Notes: generated by a model from the letters alone, not told the origin. Counted from the stretch's first letter, positions 1-11,862 are shown. The stretch: DNA of 64,000 nucleotides from Anaeromyces robustus (GCA_002104895.1 MCFG01000219.1:1-64000); one strand, 5' to 3'. Program-made: numbers and translations.

Positions 1-1179
1 TTGGAAATAAATTATTTAAGTAATTATTAAAAGATTCTGAAGCATTATTTGTTATATGCTCTATATTCTTATAATAATTCCAATTATTAGTATTGTATTT
101 ATGTAAATAATTATTTTTAAAATATTCTAAAAATTCCAAAAAATTGCTATAGTTATTTTTTTTGCATGCACTTTTGATTTTGAAATAAATATCAAATATA
201 TATTCAGGATTTATAAAAGGCAAATTTGAAATAGCTTTATAATATACATATACATCATTATTATTATCTACTTCATTAAAACATAATTTATTTTTTTGTT
301 TCTCTAAAGATTTTTTGTAATGCCAAACACAATATTTGATATTTAAATTAGGAATAATTTTTCTTGAGGAATTGGATATAGCTATTTCAAAATCACAGTG
401 TAAATTAATTTAGGTAGTTATACTATTTTCCCTAAATTTATTTACATTTTTTATTATTTCTTTAAATAATGTTTCATATGTGGCCTCTTTTTTATTTTTT
501 AATATAGAAATTGAAGTAGTATAAAATTTATTTAATTCCGAAACGTAAGTTCTTGTTATAAATACTTGGTAGCTAAACTTAGGCGCTACACATAAAATGT
601 ACCATCAGCAAATATATCTTCATAATATTTCGAAAATAATTTTGCTTGAAATGGTGATTGAAAAATTATTATATTAGGATTTTTGAATATCATAAAATCC
701 TCTCCTCTTTCTGTTTTATAATATATTGATTCATTTGGAATTTCATCAAATGTTGTAATATCTGTATGTATTTGCTTATTTATATTTCTAAGTATTTGGG
801 ATCTAATTGTATCATACTCTGGACATATGAATCCCATGTTTTGAGAAACTTCGTTATATATACGCCTTGGTTTTAAATCCATTGGAATTGTGCTTTTTCT
901 GATTTCCTCTTTAATTTTATGTTTTATTAGTAACAGAGATGCATCAAATTCTTTTTCAAGATGATTATGGAAACTTTCATATTTTAAAATTTCATTTTTA
1001 TCATTTAAAATAATGAAAGATTTACATTTATTTGCTGTATTTATTTGCTGTTTTGTATTCTGTGCATCTGTATACTTTTGAATTATCTTTTTTTTTAAGT
1101 GAAAGATTAAATTTATATTTTTTATTAATAATGAGTTGTTTTTTGCCTCGATTGGTTTCACTAAATTCAATTTTTTCAA
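1..1179 (-). pseudogene. Mutator-like (MULE) transposase, decayed, cut by window edge
   Basis: The minus-strand reading begins at 1179 and is truncated at base 1. An N-terminal FLYWCH-like Cys/His segment (residues about 45-75, ending in a His-x-His pair) is followed by a DGTF motif near 600, which fits the first catalytic Asp of the MULE DDE domain. Further on are CDFE near 390 (second Asp) and NNASESFNNYL near 20 (the catalytic Glu region). These motifs and their order are typical of MULE transposases. The copy is dead: the frame ends just after DGTF (stop at 586-588) and resumes shifted, there is an in-frame stop at 410-412, and a 13-bp tandem duplication (1026-1051) plus a probable slip in the T9 run at 1088-1096 scramble the zinc-finger part before the frame is restored. 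Terminal inverted repeats were not identified. The family call is firm; the exact ends are unknown. Confidence 0.8.
1026..1051. repeat. 13-bp perfect tandem duplication inside the MULE gene
   Basis: Two perfect copies of ATTTATTTGCTGT (1026-1038 and 1039-1051). On the coding (minus) strand they fall inside the FLYWCH-like segment and shift the frame. Confidence 0.9.
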
Positions 1180-1199
1180 TTTCCTCCATTTATAATTAT

Positions 1200-1861
1200 A
1201 ATATAGTAACTAATTATTTTTTTATTAATAACCGTTTAAAAAAAAATTAAAAAAATTATTTATTTATTAATTATTATTTAATTAATTATTTATTTATCAT
1301 ATATTTATATATTTTTTTTAAATAATTGCTAAATAATATTAAATAATTATTATTATTTATTTATTTATTTATTTATTTATAAATTAATTATTTAGTATTT
1401 ATTTATTTATTTAGTATTTATTTATTTATTATTTATTAAAATAATTATTTATTTAATAATAATAATTATTTAATAATTATTTATTTATTATTTATTTATT
1501 ATTTATTACAATATTTATTTATTTAATAATTATAATAGTTTTATTTATTTGATGATAACAGAACAAGTCCTTTTTTATATACAATTTTTAACAAAATATT
1601 ATTTAAAAGATTATTAATATTTAATTTTATTTAATTATTTATGTATTTATTTATTTATTTATTTATTATTTATTAAAATAATTATTTATTTAATAATTAT
1701 ATAGTTTTATTTATTTAGTAATAATAATAGAATAAAGTCCTTATTTATATACAATTTTTAATAAAATATTATTTAAAAGATTATTAATAAAATATTATTT
1801 TGATTCTATTTTATTTTGATTTTATTTAGTTATTTATGTATTTATTTATTTATTTATTTTT
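1200..1861. other. AT-only spacer, no gene
   Basis: Almost pure A/T made of TTTA/TTAT tetranucleotide runs. A diverged duplication is visible: the stretch around 1555-1600 (gaacaagtcc, acaattttta, aaaagattatt) recurs around 1725-1790. No coding sequence is seen. Confidence 0.7.
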
Positions 1862-2041
1862 GATAAATGTGGCTATAAAATATTTTATCATCAAGCCACA
1901 TACAATAATGTACGATTCCGAAATGCACGATTCCGAAATGCACTTCTCCCATTATATTAGACATAAGCCTTGACCTGTCTTTATTAACATTGAACCAAGA
2001 AAATTGTAATCTCGCAGGAGCTCGACTTTAAGGAGAGAGAT
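1862..2041 (+). mobile_element. Possible copia LTR/leader remnant
   Basis: This is a more complex segment with a hairpin (TGTGGCT 1868-1874, AGCCACA 1894-1900) and a 15-bp tandem duplication (1912-1941, ACGATTCCGAAATGC twice). It shares short words with the two copia LTRs in this window (aaatgtggct with 14657 onward; atcaagccac with the LTR near 28940, -). It probably derives from a copia end, but no boundary can be drawn. Confidence 0.35.
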
Positions 2042-2665
2042 TGTAAAGATATTATGCGCCACATTATAATATCTTTAATTGTAAATTCAGCCACTTTACA
2101 AGTAACTGAATTACATAAAATATTTCTGTAAAATTATTGTGAAACAATAATTTAAATCAATTAAATAAAGTTTAAAACAAAATAAATTATTAATTTATTT
2201 TGTGAAATATTAATTTTTTCACTTTTAATTTATGAAATTTTCCATTGTTTTTAAATTCAAAATAAATAATAAATATAGTATTAATATTAAAATAATAAAT
2301 AAATAATAAATAGAATAAATTCAAATAAAATAGTAATTAGTTTAAATTAGTAATTTTAGTTTACTAAATTTAGTTAGAGTTTATATTTTATTAATAAATA
2401 AAATTTATTAGGATAGTTTTATATAGAAATATATTATAAATAAATAGGAAAAATATATTATATTATAATTAATAAAAAATATAAATAGTCAAGAAAATTT
2501 TATGTAATTTGGAAAAATGTAATTGTTATTAATTTATATTTTTTAATTCTTAAAAAAAAATTAATAAAACTTATATTTTAATAAAACAAATTTTTATTAG
2601 CGTATTTTTTTTAATTTTTGTGTTAGTCATTTGTTGTTGTAATCTATTTTTATCAATCTTTTACA
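2042..2665 (+). repeat. Solo LTR (family L), copy 1
   Basis: A 624-bp block starts TGTAAAGATATT and ends ATCTTTTACA, so it has TG...CA ends with a short terminal inverted repeat. It is repeated, diverged, at 3963-4601. It carries no coding sequence. The first 115 bp hold three inverted repeats: 2045-2055/2066-2076 (11 bp), 2084-2090/2106-2112 (7 bp) and 2131-2140/2144-2153 (10 bp, loop GAA). The flanks (gagat and tagag) do not give a clean target duplication. It lies directly before the copia integrase fragment. Confidence 0.75.
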
Positions 2666-3962
2666 TAGAGGAAATGACAATAAAATCCCTTACGAAATAC
2701 TGTTTGAAGGTAAAAAGGTCGATTATAATAAGTTAAAGGTATTTGGATGTCAAGTTTTCATCTACATCCCAAAACAGTTTAGAAAGAAATTCGAAAACTC
2801 AACACACCCTGGAATTTTTGTTGGATATGATAGGAAACCTACCGCTTTTAGAATATATGATAAAATAAATAACAAAGTTATATTAGCAAAGGCCGTTGAA
2901 TTTTATGAAGATACTCCAGGAACAACAAGTATACCTCCTTCTGTTCCAGATATAATAGATTTTACAACACAAGATGACAATAATGACGAAAAAGTGGACT
3001 TTCATAATTACTCTTATCGTGAAAATGAATATAATGAAAAGTATAATAATTATAATAATAATAATAATAATGAAAATAATAATAACATTGAAGAAAATAT
3101 TAATGAAAATAATAATAATATTGATGTAATGAAAATAATAATAATATTGATGAAAATACCAATAATGAAAATAATAATAATATTGATGAAAATACCAATA
3201 ATAACAATAATAACAACAATAATATTGAAAATAATAATGAGAAAGTCTTAAAAGTCCCTTTTGAAGTTCCTTCAAATGATCATAATAATGAAAATGTTAG
3301 TAATAACCTTAATTACAATAAGATGGATATAAAAAATTTAAATCATGATTATTATCCAAATAATTTAATATATGATCCAAATAATTTTTTATATAATCAA
3401 AATAAAAATATTTTAAATTATTTCAACCAATACAATCCTTACAACCCATATTTTTATTATAATTTAAATTATTTACCTTTAAATTTTTTAAATCCTTATT
3501 TTATAAATCCACACATTTCACCAAATGGGCACATTAACAATTTTAATGATCAATTCAGTAATTATAATCAAAATGAAAATAATAATTATTTAAAGATGAA
3601 TATGAAAATTATTTAAAATTAAATAATAATTCACAAAATAATTTAAAAAATTTAAACATTAATTCAAATATTTCAATTAATAATAATAATATTAATTTAA
3701 ACAATAATTTAAACAATTCAAGTCAAAATGTGAAAGAATTAAATTCTGAAGAAAAGAAAGAAGATATTAATAACCAGAATGAAAATAATAAAATCTTGAG
3801 TAATTCAGAAGTAAATAAAGATATTAAAGATAATAAAAATAATGAAATTGATGCAAATTATAATAAAACTGAAATTGAACAAACTGAATTAAATAACATG
3901 GAAATTGAAAATTCGTATGTAAACAATGAGAAAATTGATGATAAAAATACAGAAAAAGATCA
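2666..3962 (+). mobile_element. Ty1/copia element A, part 1: integrase tail and Asn-rich linker
   Basis: The start reads as the C-terminal part of a copia integrase (motifs KVFGC, HPGIFVGY, then KAVEFYED). This region normally lies between the integrase core and reverse transcriptase. It passes into a long Asn-rich, then Tyr/Asn/Pro-rich, then Glu/Asn/Lys-rich stretch (about 3000-3962) without recognised domains. The gag, protease and integrase core are not present to the left, where family L LTR copy 1 begins. The element is a fossil with several breaks. It continues at 4602 and at 12301 after insertions. Confidence 0.8.
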
Positions 3963-4601
3963 TGTAAAGATATTATGCGCCACATTATAATATTTTTAAT
4001 TTTAAATTCAGCCACTTTTCAAGTAACTGAATTACATAAAATATTTCTGTAAAATTATTGTGAAACAATAATTTAAATCAATTAAATAAAGTTCAAAACA
4101 AAATAAATTATTAATTTATTTTGTGAAATATTAATTTTTTCACTTTTAATTTATAAAATTTTTCATTGTTTTTAAATTTAAAATATATAATAAATATATT
4201 ATTAATATTAGAATAATAAATAAATAATAAATAAACTCAATTGAAATTATTTAGTCTTAGTTTTAATAGTTAATTTAAAATTTCTATTTTTAGAAATAAT
4301 AAATAAATTTATTAAATAATAAAGTTTAGTTAGTTAGATAGTCCGTAAATAAATAGAAATTAAATATAAATAAATTAGTATAATATATAATAAATATAAT
4401 TATGAAAAAATATATAAATACTTCAAAATTTCTCAAATTTTGAAAGGTGTAATTGTTATTAATTTATTTTTTTTTTAATTCTTAAAAAATTAATAAAACA
4501 TAAATTTTAACAAAACAAATTTTTTATTAGCGTATTTTTTTAATTTTCGTGTTAGTGTTTCCTAATTGTTGTTGTAATATATTTTTCAACAATCTTTTAC
4601 A
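3963..4601 (+). repeat. Solo LTR (family L), copy 2, inserted in copia A
   Basis: A 639-bp relative of the block at 2042-2665, with the same TGTAAAGATATT start and CTTTTACA end and the same three 5' hairpins (the first arm carries one mismatch here). It splits the low-complexity linker of copia A. The flanks (gatca and cttca) agree only partly, so a target duplication is possible but not proven. Confidence 0.75.
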
Positions 4602-4713
4602 CTTCAATAGTAATAATAAAGAACAAGAAAATAACAATTTAAAGAAAAATATAAATTATGATGCATTAGAAAACAAAAATAATAATTCAAATTTAAATTC
4701 TGAAATTGTAAAC
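4602..4713 (+). mobile_element. Ty1/copia element A, part 2: linker fragment
   Basis: A short Asn/Lys/Glu-rich coding-like fragment of the copia linker, left between the solo LTR and the chromovirus. Its last five bases (4709-4713, TAAAC) are the target duplication of the chromovirus, repeated at 12301-12305. Confidence 0.7.
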
Positions 4714-4741
4714 TGTAACGAATCATGAAAATGAGTAACCT

Positions 4742-4794
4742 GTCTTAGTGGTTAGTAACTAAGACTATGGTTCGAACTTCTCGAGTTCGAAACC
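4742..4794 (+). promoter_or_regulatory. tRNA-like segment (A/B boxes) in 5' LTR of chromovirus 1
   Basis: TCTTAGTGGTTAGTA resembles the D-arm/A-box of tRNA-Asp/Glu and GAGTTCGAAACC (4783-4794) the T-arm/B-box. A perfect 7-bp stem GTCTTAG/CTAAGAC surrounds the A-box part. The same arrangement is in the 3' LTR and in two other LTR families in this window. Confidence 0.6.
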
Positions 4795-4920
4795 TCTTAA
4801 TTCCAATTTATTATATTTTTATTACTTTTATTTTACCATAAATTTTACCAAGCAAAATTATTCTGATTGGTTAAATTTTGGTCATTAAAAAATTTTTTAA
4901 AAATTTTTTCAAATTTTTTC

Positions 4921-4928
4921 TATAAATA
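4921..4928 (+). promoter_or_regulatory. TATA-like box in 5' LTR
   Basis: TATAAATA, about 210 bp into the LTR, at the place expected for the Pol II promoter of the element. The same box occurs at 12082-12089 in the 3' LTR. Confidence 0.55.
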
Positions 4929-5139
4929 CGAGTGAATTTCTCTTTAAAAAATTTTTAATTATTCGAGTTTTTATTAATAAAATAAATTATTATTTTAACA
5001 CTAACTTGTTAAGTTAAAATCATGTGTTTTTAATAATAAATTTATAATTAATAAAGAGTTCAAATTTTATTTTATTTTTTTAAAGGGTTAAGTGTTTTGT
5101 TTAAAAATATTTTTATTGTTAAAGACACATATCTTTACA

Positions 5140-6504
5140 ATAAAAACTCCTAAAAAATAAAAAACTTAATACCTTAGTGTTATAATTTTTCTTATTAAAA
5201 GATAAGTCAGTAACAAAAAGTTTTGTGAATAAAGGCGTCTTTTAATATAAAAAAAAAATAATAATACTTATTTTTTCTTTTTTTTTAATTTTTATTAAGT
5301 ATAAAAAATTAAAAAATTAAATTTTATTCATTAAGAAAATATAAGAGTAAAGCCAGTAGCAAAAATTGTTTTGTGGAGGAGGCGCTCTGATCTATTTTCT
5401 TAAAAGAAATAAAAATAAATTTAATAATTTTTTATATTAATAAATAATATTTCTAATAAAACAATTTAATATTTTCTTAAAAAACAATTTTAAATATTTA
5501 GTTATTAAATAATTATATAATTTTAATAACTAAATAATAATAATTTAAAATATATATATTTTTTTCCCAAATTTTTTTTATTTTTATTTTTGATTTTTGA
5601 TTTTATCTGACTTTATATAAGTTGGTTAAATCAATTTCTAAATAAATAATAAAAATAATAATCTTAGTATAGGCTTCCTAGGCGACTGGAGTCAAACCCG
5701 GTTACCATAATACTTCACACAGTGGGATTGTCAATACTTTGGGGAAGATAATCTGTTAAGTTCCTTAGTGCTAACAATAAGTTAGACATAAAAAAGAATT
5801 TAACAACGTTACTTCCTTTTATCTTTTATAGATATTAACTATTGACTTTACCATAGTTCAGTGAAGAGCTAAAGGAACCCGTTAATATACTGGGTTACAA
5901 CAGATTATATATTTGATGGTTTGACACTATATAATCTGGGTTTTATTATTTTACGAAATTTCATTTAATCAATAAATATATTAAAGATTAAAATTAAATA
6001 TTAAATATAAAAAAAAAAAATAAAAAAAAAAAAAAAAAAAAATTATATATATATAACTTTAATTATCAAAAAAAAAAAAAAAAAAAAAAAAAAAGAAAAT
6101 ATATAATAATAATTATATTGTTTAATTTAATATTGATAATCGAAATATCCTTTTCTTATCATACTTAAGTTAAACAGATTATACTTCAGCAATAAACAGG
6201 CCTTATTAACTTCTCAACAGGGGTATAGTAAGGGTAGTAATAAGATCCTGTTTCACGTGACGGAACTTAGATCGTGAAAAGGTGACGGAATATTTACTAT
6301 CGGTTGAAAGACCCTAAGTTAATAGTTTATTAAGTATAATTTGGTCGGTAACTTAAGTTGATAATAACAATATTAAATTAATTTTTTAAAGATTACAATA
6401 ATAATAATAATAAAATAATTTTTATGGACGATAATTATATTATAATTCTCTTAATCATACTTCATTTTATTTCCCTTATATTCATTATTGGATTCATTAT
6501 AATC
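5140..6504 (+). mobile_element. Untranslated leader of chromovirus 1
   Basis: About 1.36 kb between LTR and gag. No canonical tRNA-complementary (TGG) primer site follows the LTR; the sequence after it is ATAAAAACTCC. A diverged direct repeat is visible (about 5206-5243 and 5350-5386, both with the words cagta, aaaa, ttttgtg, aggcg). Two more complex blocks lie at 5665-5945 and 6140-6370, separated by long poly(A) runs (6009-6095). No coding sequence is seen. Confidence 0.7.
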
Positions 6505-9500
6505 ATGGACGAACACAACATTTTTGACAATGCTACCTTGAAAGATGGGTTCGCAGGCGACAGAAGATATATCAAAGGTTTCCTCGCCAAAATCGAACTA
6601 ATCTTTCAACTCTACCCAGAAAGATATCAAGACGACGGAGTTAAAGTAGTATATCTGATTTCTCGACTGTACGGCAACGCTATGAACTGGGCTGCCACTT
6701 TAATAGAAAACCAAGACCCATGTTTAGCAAATTATGAAGCTTTCGTAGGAAAACTCAAAGCCTTCTACGGAAGCAACGACGAGTCTTATGTAGCAAACCA
6801 AATGCTACGAAGAATTAAACAACGAAACATTGGAGGAGTTAGTGGGTACATTTTGGAATTCAATAAATATGCAGATGTATCCACATGGAATGAAGAAGCT
6901 AAGATGGATGCTTTTATGGCCGGCTTGAACGACCAAGTAGCCGCTCGAATTTTGGAAATGTTTCCTGGACCCCGAAACCTATTTGCAATGCAGACTATAG
7001 CTTCTAGGATAGACTCACGCCTCTATGTGAGAAAACAATTCTCTAATAGTTACCATAGTAACGAAAAGCGAAAAACGAACAAAGTATCCTCCAACGGTAG
7101 AAATAATAATAAAAGTAACTACCACGGTCCTCTGTCAAAAGAAGAGAAAGAAAGGAGAAGAAAAAATAATTTATGCCTTTATTGTGGTTCTCCTGAACAT
7201 TCTTTAAATGATTGCCCAAATAGAAAGGACAGAAGAAACTCGTCAAAGTCAACTTTTATGTCAATTCCAATGGGTCAAACTCAAACACCTAGAAGAAGAA
7301 GACCAACAAATAACTCCGAATTCCTAGTAAATTTCAATATTCATCCTGATGACGAAATCCCTGTACTTATTGATTCTGGTTCTGAACTCAATCTTATTGA
7401 TGAGGAATTTTGCAAAGACTACACGCTCCCTTATCACGATGATGGTAGACTTCCAAAAATTGTTGGTATAGGTGGAAAACAGGCAATTGTCGGCGTCACT
7501 CCACCTCTAATTCTTAAATATAAAGACCACGTTTGTAAAACTATATTCTACGTTACTGATCTTCCGAAGTATAGTTGTATCCTTGGTTCAAATTGGTTGA
7601 GACTTCATAATCCTAATATTAATTTTTCTAATAATGAACTTTCTTTCAATTCTGACTATTGTCATTCAAATTGTGTTTCTATTCCTATTTCTTACGACTC
7701 TGCTGGTACTCCTATTTCAATGGATTTAAGAAATTCTGCTTTTCCTATCTTTACTTCTCAATACAACTCAAACCCAGCACCTCCTGATTCTAATACTCAT
7801 TCTGCACTTCCTATTCTTATCAATGATGAACCTAATGACTCTAATACTTATTCAACATTCCCTGTTTCCGTCAGTAATAAATCTTCTAATAAACACTTCT
7901 CTCTTAATTCTTACTCTAATACAAAGGACAACCCAACACCTCTAAAAGTAGCATCAAGTTTTGATGAATTTGTAAACTCCGATGATGATTTTGTTTTCCT
8001 TCCTAAAGAACTTATACCTTATAAAGACGTTTTTAGCGAAACTGCTGCAGACAAGCTTCTCCTCATCGTCCCTATGACTGCGAAATCAAATTAAAAGAAA
8101 ACTCAAAGCTATTTTACGGGCCAATCTATCCTCTAACAGATGAAGAATCAAATGCTCTTGAAGAATACATTAGTGAAAACCTCCGCAAAGGATTTATAAG
8201 AAAATCTAAGTCTCCTGCAGGTGCTCCAGTTCTTTTTGTACCTAAGAAAAATGGAAAACTCCGTATGTGCGTTGACTATAGACAGTTAAATCTTATTACT
8301 ATTCGTGATTCCTATCCTCTTCCTCTGATTCAGGATATGCTTGAGCATCTTGGCAAAGGAAAAATCTTCTCCAAGCTTGATTTACGATCTGCCTATAACC
8401 TCGTCAGAATAAAAAGCGGTGATGAATATAAAACTGCTTTCACCTGCAAGTTTGGTCACTTCGAATATTTGGTAATGCCTTTCGGTTTAAAAAATGCACC
8501 AGCCGTATTCCAACACTTCATTAACGATGTCTTAGAAGAAGTACTTGGTAAATATGCTTACGCCTACATTGATGATATTATTATTTTCTCCCCAGATTAC
8601 AAATCTCATATTCTTCATGTCACTACCGTTTTAAAACTACTTAGATCCGCTGGATTATATGCTAAGCTCGAGAAATGTGAATTCTTTGTCCCATTTATTG
8701 ATTTCCTTGGACATAGAATATCAGCTGAAGGTATTCATATGGATCCCAATAAAGTTTCTTCAATTTTTAACTGGCCAATTCCTACTAATGTCAAAGAGGT
8801 ACAATCTTTCATCGGTCTTACAAACTACTACCGTCGATTTATTCCTGGTTTCGCTGATATAGCACACCCCCTTCACAAATTACTCAAGAAAAATACTAAA
8901 TTTTTATGGTCTCCTGAAGCCCAATCTGCTTTCGACACTCTTAAGTCTAAATTTATTACTGCTCCTGTTTTAATTTTCCCTGACCGCAATATTCCATTCC
9001 AAGTTGAAACCGATTCCAGCAATTATGCTATCGGTGCTATTCTCTCTCAAGTCTCTCCTCGTGATAACATGGTTCATCCTGTAGCCTTTTTCACTCGTTC
9101 ACTCACTGGTCTGAACGTAACTACCCAATCTACGATAAAGAATTATTAGCCATTGTCGCTGCTTTAGAAAATTGGCGTCATCTCTTAAAAGGCACTGATA
9201 CACCCTTCAAAATATTCTCTGATCACCGTAACTTACTCTATCAAAAGAAGCCCGAAAAAATGTCTCAACGTCTCGTCCGCTGGGCTCTTTTCCTCTCCGA
9301 ATTTAACTTTGTTATTGTTTATCGTTCTGGTTCTTCCAATGGAAAACCTGATGCTCTTTCTCGTCGTCCTGATTATGCAATTAATGCTGATGCCTCTTCA
9401 GACATCCCTTTTAATGTTCTTCGTCCAGAAAATTTTTGTGCTTTAGTAACCTCTATTTCTTCCCTTAACGATTCTTTTCTCTCCGAGTATAAACACGATG

Positions 9501-10891
9501 AATTTTATAATAAAATCTGTGATTATCTAGCTTGTAAGAAACCTCCTATTCCATATCCACAGATTGATAAATTTTCTCTTAGTAATAGTTTCCTTCTTTT
9601 CAATAATAAAATTTATGTTCCCTCCAAATGTCGCACTTCAGTCCTTAAAATTTGCCACGACTCCCCTTCTGCAGGCCACTTTGGTTTTAAGAAAACTCTT
9701 TCTCTTATCTCTCGCGACTTCTGGTGGCCTTCTCTTTCCTCTGACGTTGCTTCGTATGTTCGATCGTGTGATACTTGTTGTCGTTCTAAAACTTGTCGTC
9801 ACAAACCTTATGGTTTTCTCCAACCGCTTGAAATTGCTAACCGTCCATGGTCTTCTATTTCCATGGATTTCATTACTGATCTTCCACCTTCTTCAGGTTT
9901 TTCGTGTATTCTTGTTGTTATCGACAGACTTACTAAACTTGGTCATTTTATCGCTTTCAATGGTATCCCTTCTGCTGAAGACACTGCTTCTGCTTTCATT
10001 GATAATATCTTTTGTCTTCATGGCTTTCCTGATGAAATCATCTCTGATAGAGGAACTCAGTTTACCTCCAAATTTTGGCATGCTATTTGTGACTCTTTCA
10101 ATGTCTCCCTTAAGCTCTCTTCTCCCTTTCATCACCAGACAAATGGACAGACGGAGAGAGTGAACTCCGTTATAGAACAATATCTTAGGTGTTTTTCAAA
10201 CTTTAAAGGGACTGACTGGAAGAAATATTTAAAATTAGCAGAATTTAGTTACAATAATGCTGTGCAAGAATCGGCAAAACAATCACCTTTTTTCTTAAAT
10301 TACGGCTTCCATCCAAAACACTCCCCTGCTATTCCCAACCAAATTAATGTTCCCAGAGCTGAAGAATTTACAAGAAATTTTAACCAACTATTGAACGACT
10401 TAAAAGAAAACCTCAAACAAGCTGTCGACACTCAAAAGAAGTACGCCGATAAGTATAGAAGCAAGCCACCAGAATTCAAAGTTAATGACAAAGTGTGGCT
10501 TGATAGTTCATTAGTTCTACACAAAGGCAACAAGAAATTAAAACCAAGGAAGCTCGGTCCGTACAAGGTAATACAAAAGATTTCGGACCTCTCATACAAA
10601 TTAGAGTTACCACCATCTATGAGAATACACCCAGTTGTCCATGTCTCAAGTCTGGAACCCTACTTTGAAGATAACTTTGGTAGAAATCAACCACCTCCAC
10701 CGCCGATAACAGTAAACGATCAAGAAGAGTATGAAGTCGAAGAAATCCTAGACAAAAGAAAGCATTATAAAAAGACCCAATACCTTGTTAAATGGAAAGG
10801 TTATCCTCTTTCTGAAGCCTCATGGGAGCCCGAATCAAATTTGAATTGTCCTGAACTACTCAAAGCTTTTAACTTGAAAAACAAGAAATAA
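6505..10891 (+). mobile_element. gag-pol coding region of chromovirus 1 (broken)
   Basis: Parts in order, positions approximate: gag from 6505 (start chosen because it aligns with the gag start of chromovirus 2; an upstream in-frame ATG at 6424 only adds a hydrophobic run). A CCHC knuckle CLYC...C follows near 7170-7215, an aspartic protease with IDSGS near 7370, and reverse transcriptase with YIDDI near 8570. Next come RNase H near 9000-9250, integrase with its His/Cys zinc site near 9650-9790 and core near 9850-10300, and a C-terminal chromodomain (EYEVEEILDKR to WEPESNL) near 10728-10850. It is a fossil with about two breaks. Codon style changes sharply near 10140, from pyrimidine-rich to purine-rich. 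Confidence 0.9.
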
Positions 10892-11048
10892 ATTACAAAT
10901 ATTTTTATTTTATATTTTATCAATATCAATTTTTATTACTTTATTATATTAATATCAATATCTCTTTTATTAAAATTTATTATACTTTATTAATATTAAA
11001 AAATTTTTATTAATGTAACGAAACTCAGAATTAGTAAAATAGTAACCA

Positions 11049-11102
11049 TGGTCTAGTGGTCAGACACTAGAACCATCAGGCCGAACCTCTCGGGTTCGAC
11101 TC
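11049..11102 (+). promoter_or_regulatory. tRNA-like segment (A/B boxes) in solo LTR S
   Basis: TGGTCTAGTGGTCAG fits the A-box/D-arm of tRNA-Glu. GGTTCGACTC at 11093-11102 fits the B-box. Their start-to-start distance of 44 bp is that of a real tRNA gene. Confidence 0.65.
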
Positions 11103-11311
11103 TCACTCTTTCCAATTTTGGAAAAATTTTATTTTAAAAATTTATTATCAAAATTTTCTACACTTTTCCTTGTTGTAGAAATTACTCGAATTTAATCGAT
11201 AAAATCTTATCGATTAAATTCTAAAAGATTCTAGTTTTTCTTTTTATTTTAAATTTTATTTATCCGAGATTCATTTTAAATCAAAAAATCTAAGTTTCTA
11301 GAACTTTTAAT

Positions 11312-11355
11312 ACTTTTTACAAACGAAAACTATTTTTCCGTAAAAAGTATAAATA
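11312..11355 (+). promoter_or_regulatory. Inverted repeat overlapping a TATA box in solo LTR S
   Basis: ACTTTTTAC (11312-11320) and GTAAAAAGT (11340-11348) form a perfect 9-bp inverted repeat that runs straight into TATAAATA (11348-11355). The same arrangement is present in the chromovirus 2 LTRs (minus strand, arms 19709-19717 and 19736-19744). Confidence 0.6.
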
Positions 11356-11862
11356 CGTGTAAAATTTCGACAAAAGAAATATTTTTTCTTCGCGTTTTTA
11401 TTAACTAGTTAAATAAGTAATTCGAAATATTACACTAACTAATTAATAAATTATTATATTTTAAATTTAATAAAAATTAATAAAACATTTTATTATAAAA
11501 CATATTTTTAATTAACTGTGTCTTTTATCTTTCTTAAATCCTTCGTGTTGTCCATTATTTCGAGTTACTCAAGCTTGCGGGCCTATTGCTAATAAACTTC
11601 ACTCTATCATTACAATTAATATCACTTTTTATTTTATATTATTAATATCAAACTTTATTTTTATTATTAATATCAATTTATATTTTATTATTAATATCAA
11701 CTTAAATTTATTATAATATTTATAAAAATAATAATTAAATAAATAATAATTAAAATGTATTTTATTAAAATGTATTAAATGTAATAATTAAAGAAAAATC
11801 ACTCATAGCATAGTATAAATTTTTTTAGTACAATTTAATGATTCGTCTGGTATCCGAATCCT

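Larger units (their letters stand above)
4714..5139 (+). repeat. 5' LTR of chromovirus 1
   Basis: 426 bp, TGTAACG...CTTTACA, same length as and visually identical to 11875-12300. It contains a tRNA-like segment (4742-4794) and a TATAAATA box (4921-4928). Confidence 0.95.
11014..11614 (+). repeat. Solo LTR (family S) inside chromovirus 1
   Basis: 601 bp, TGTAACGAAAC...TCATTACA, flanked by a perfect 5-bp target duplication ATTAA (11009-11013, 11615-11619). It is clearly related to the LTRs of chromovirus 2: shared start, shared tRNA-like segment (11049-11102), shared inverted repeat ACTTTTTAC/GTAAAAAGT (11312-11320, 11340-11348) and TATAAATA (11348-11355). It was left by recombination between the LTRs of an element that had inserted into chromovirus 1. 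Confidence 0.9.

Noticed and set aside
2883-3275. Minus-strand frame rich in Tyr and Ile
   Set aside because: It is the reverse of the AAT-rich copia linker, with no domain.
2042-4601. The two family L LTRs as the two ends of one element
   Set aside because: The sequence between them is the middle of copia A, not an internal region of its own, and their outer flanks do not match.
4742-4794. Functional tRNA genes in the LTRs
   Set aside because: D-arm and T-arm are tRNA-like but no matching acceptor stem or clear anticodon arm could be drawn; they are better called tRNA-like segments.
6424-6504. Upstream ATG of chromovirus 1 gag adding 27 hydrophobic residues
   Set aside because: Chromovirus 2 has no counterpart and the two gags align from 6505 and 24579; the extension is chance reading of leader sequence.
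9564-10180. Long alternative-frame readings over the integrase (plus 9564-10163, minus 9893-10180)
   Set aside because: They are shadows of the pol frame caused by its pyrimidine-rich codons.
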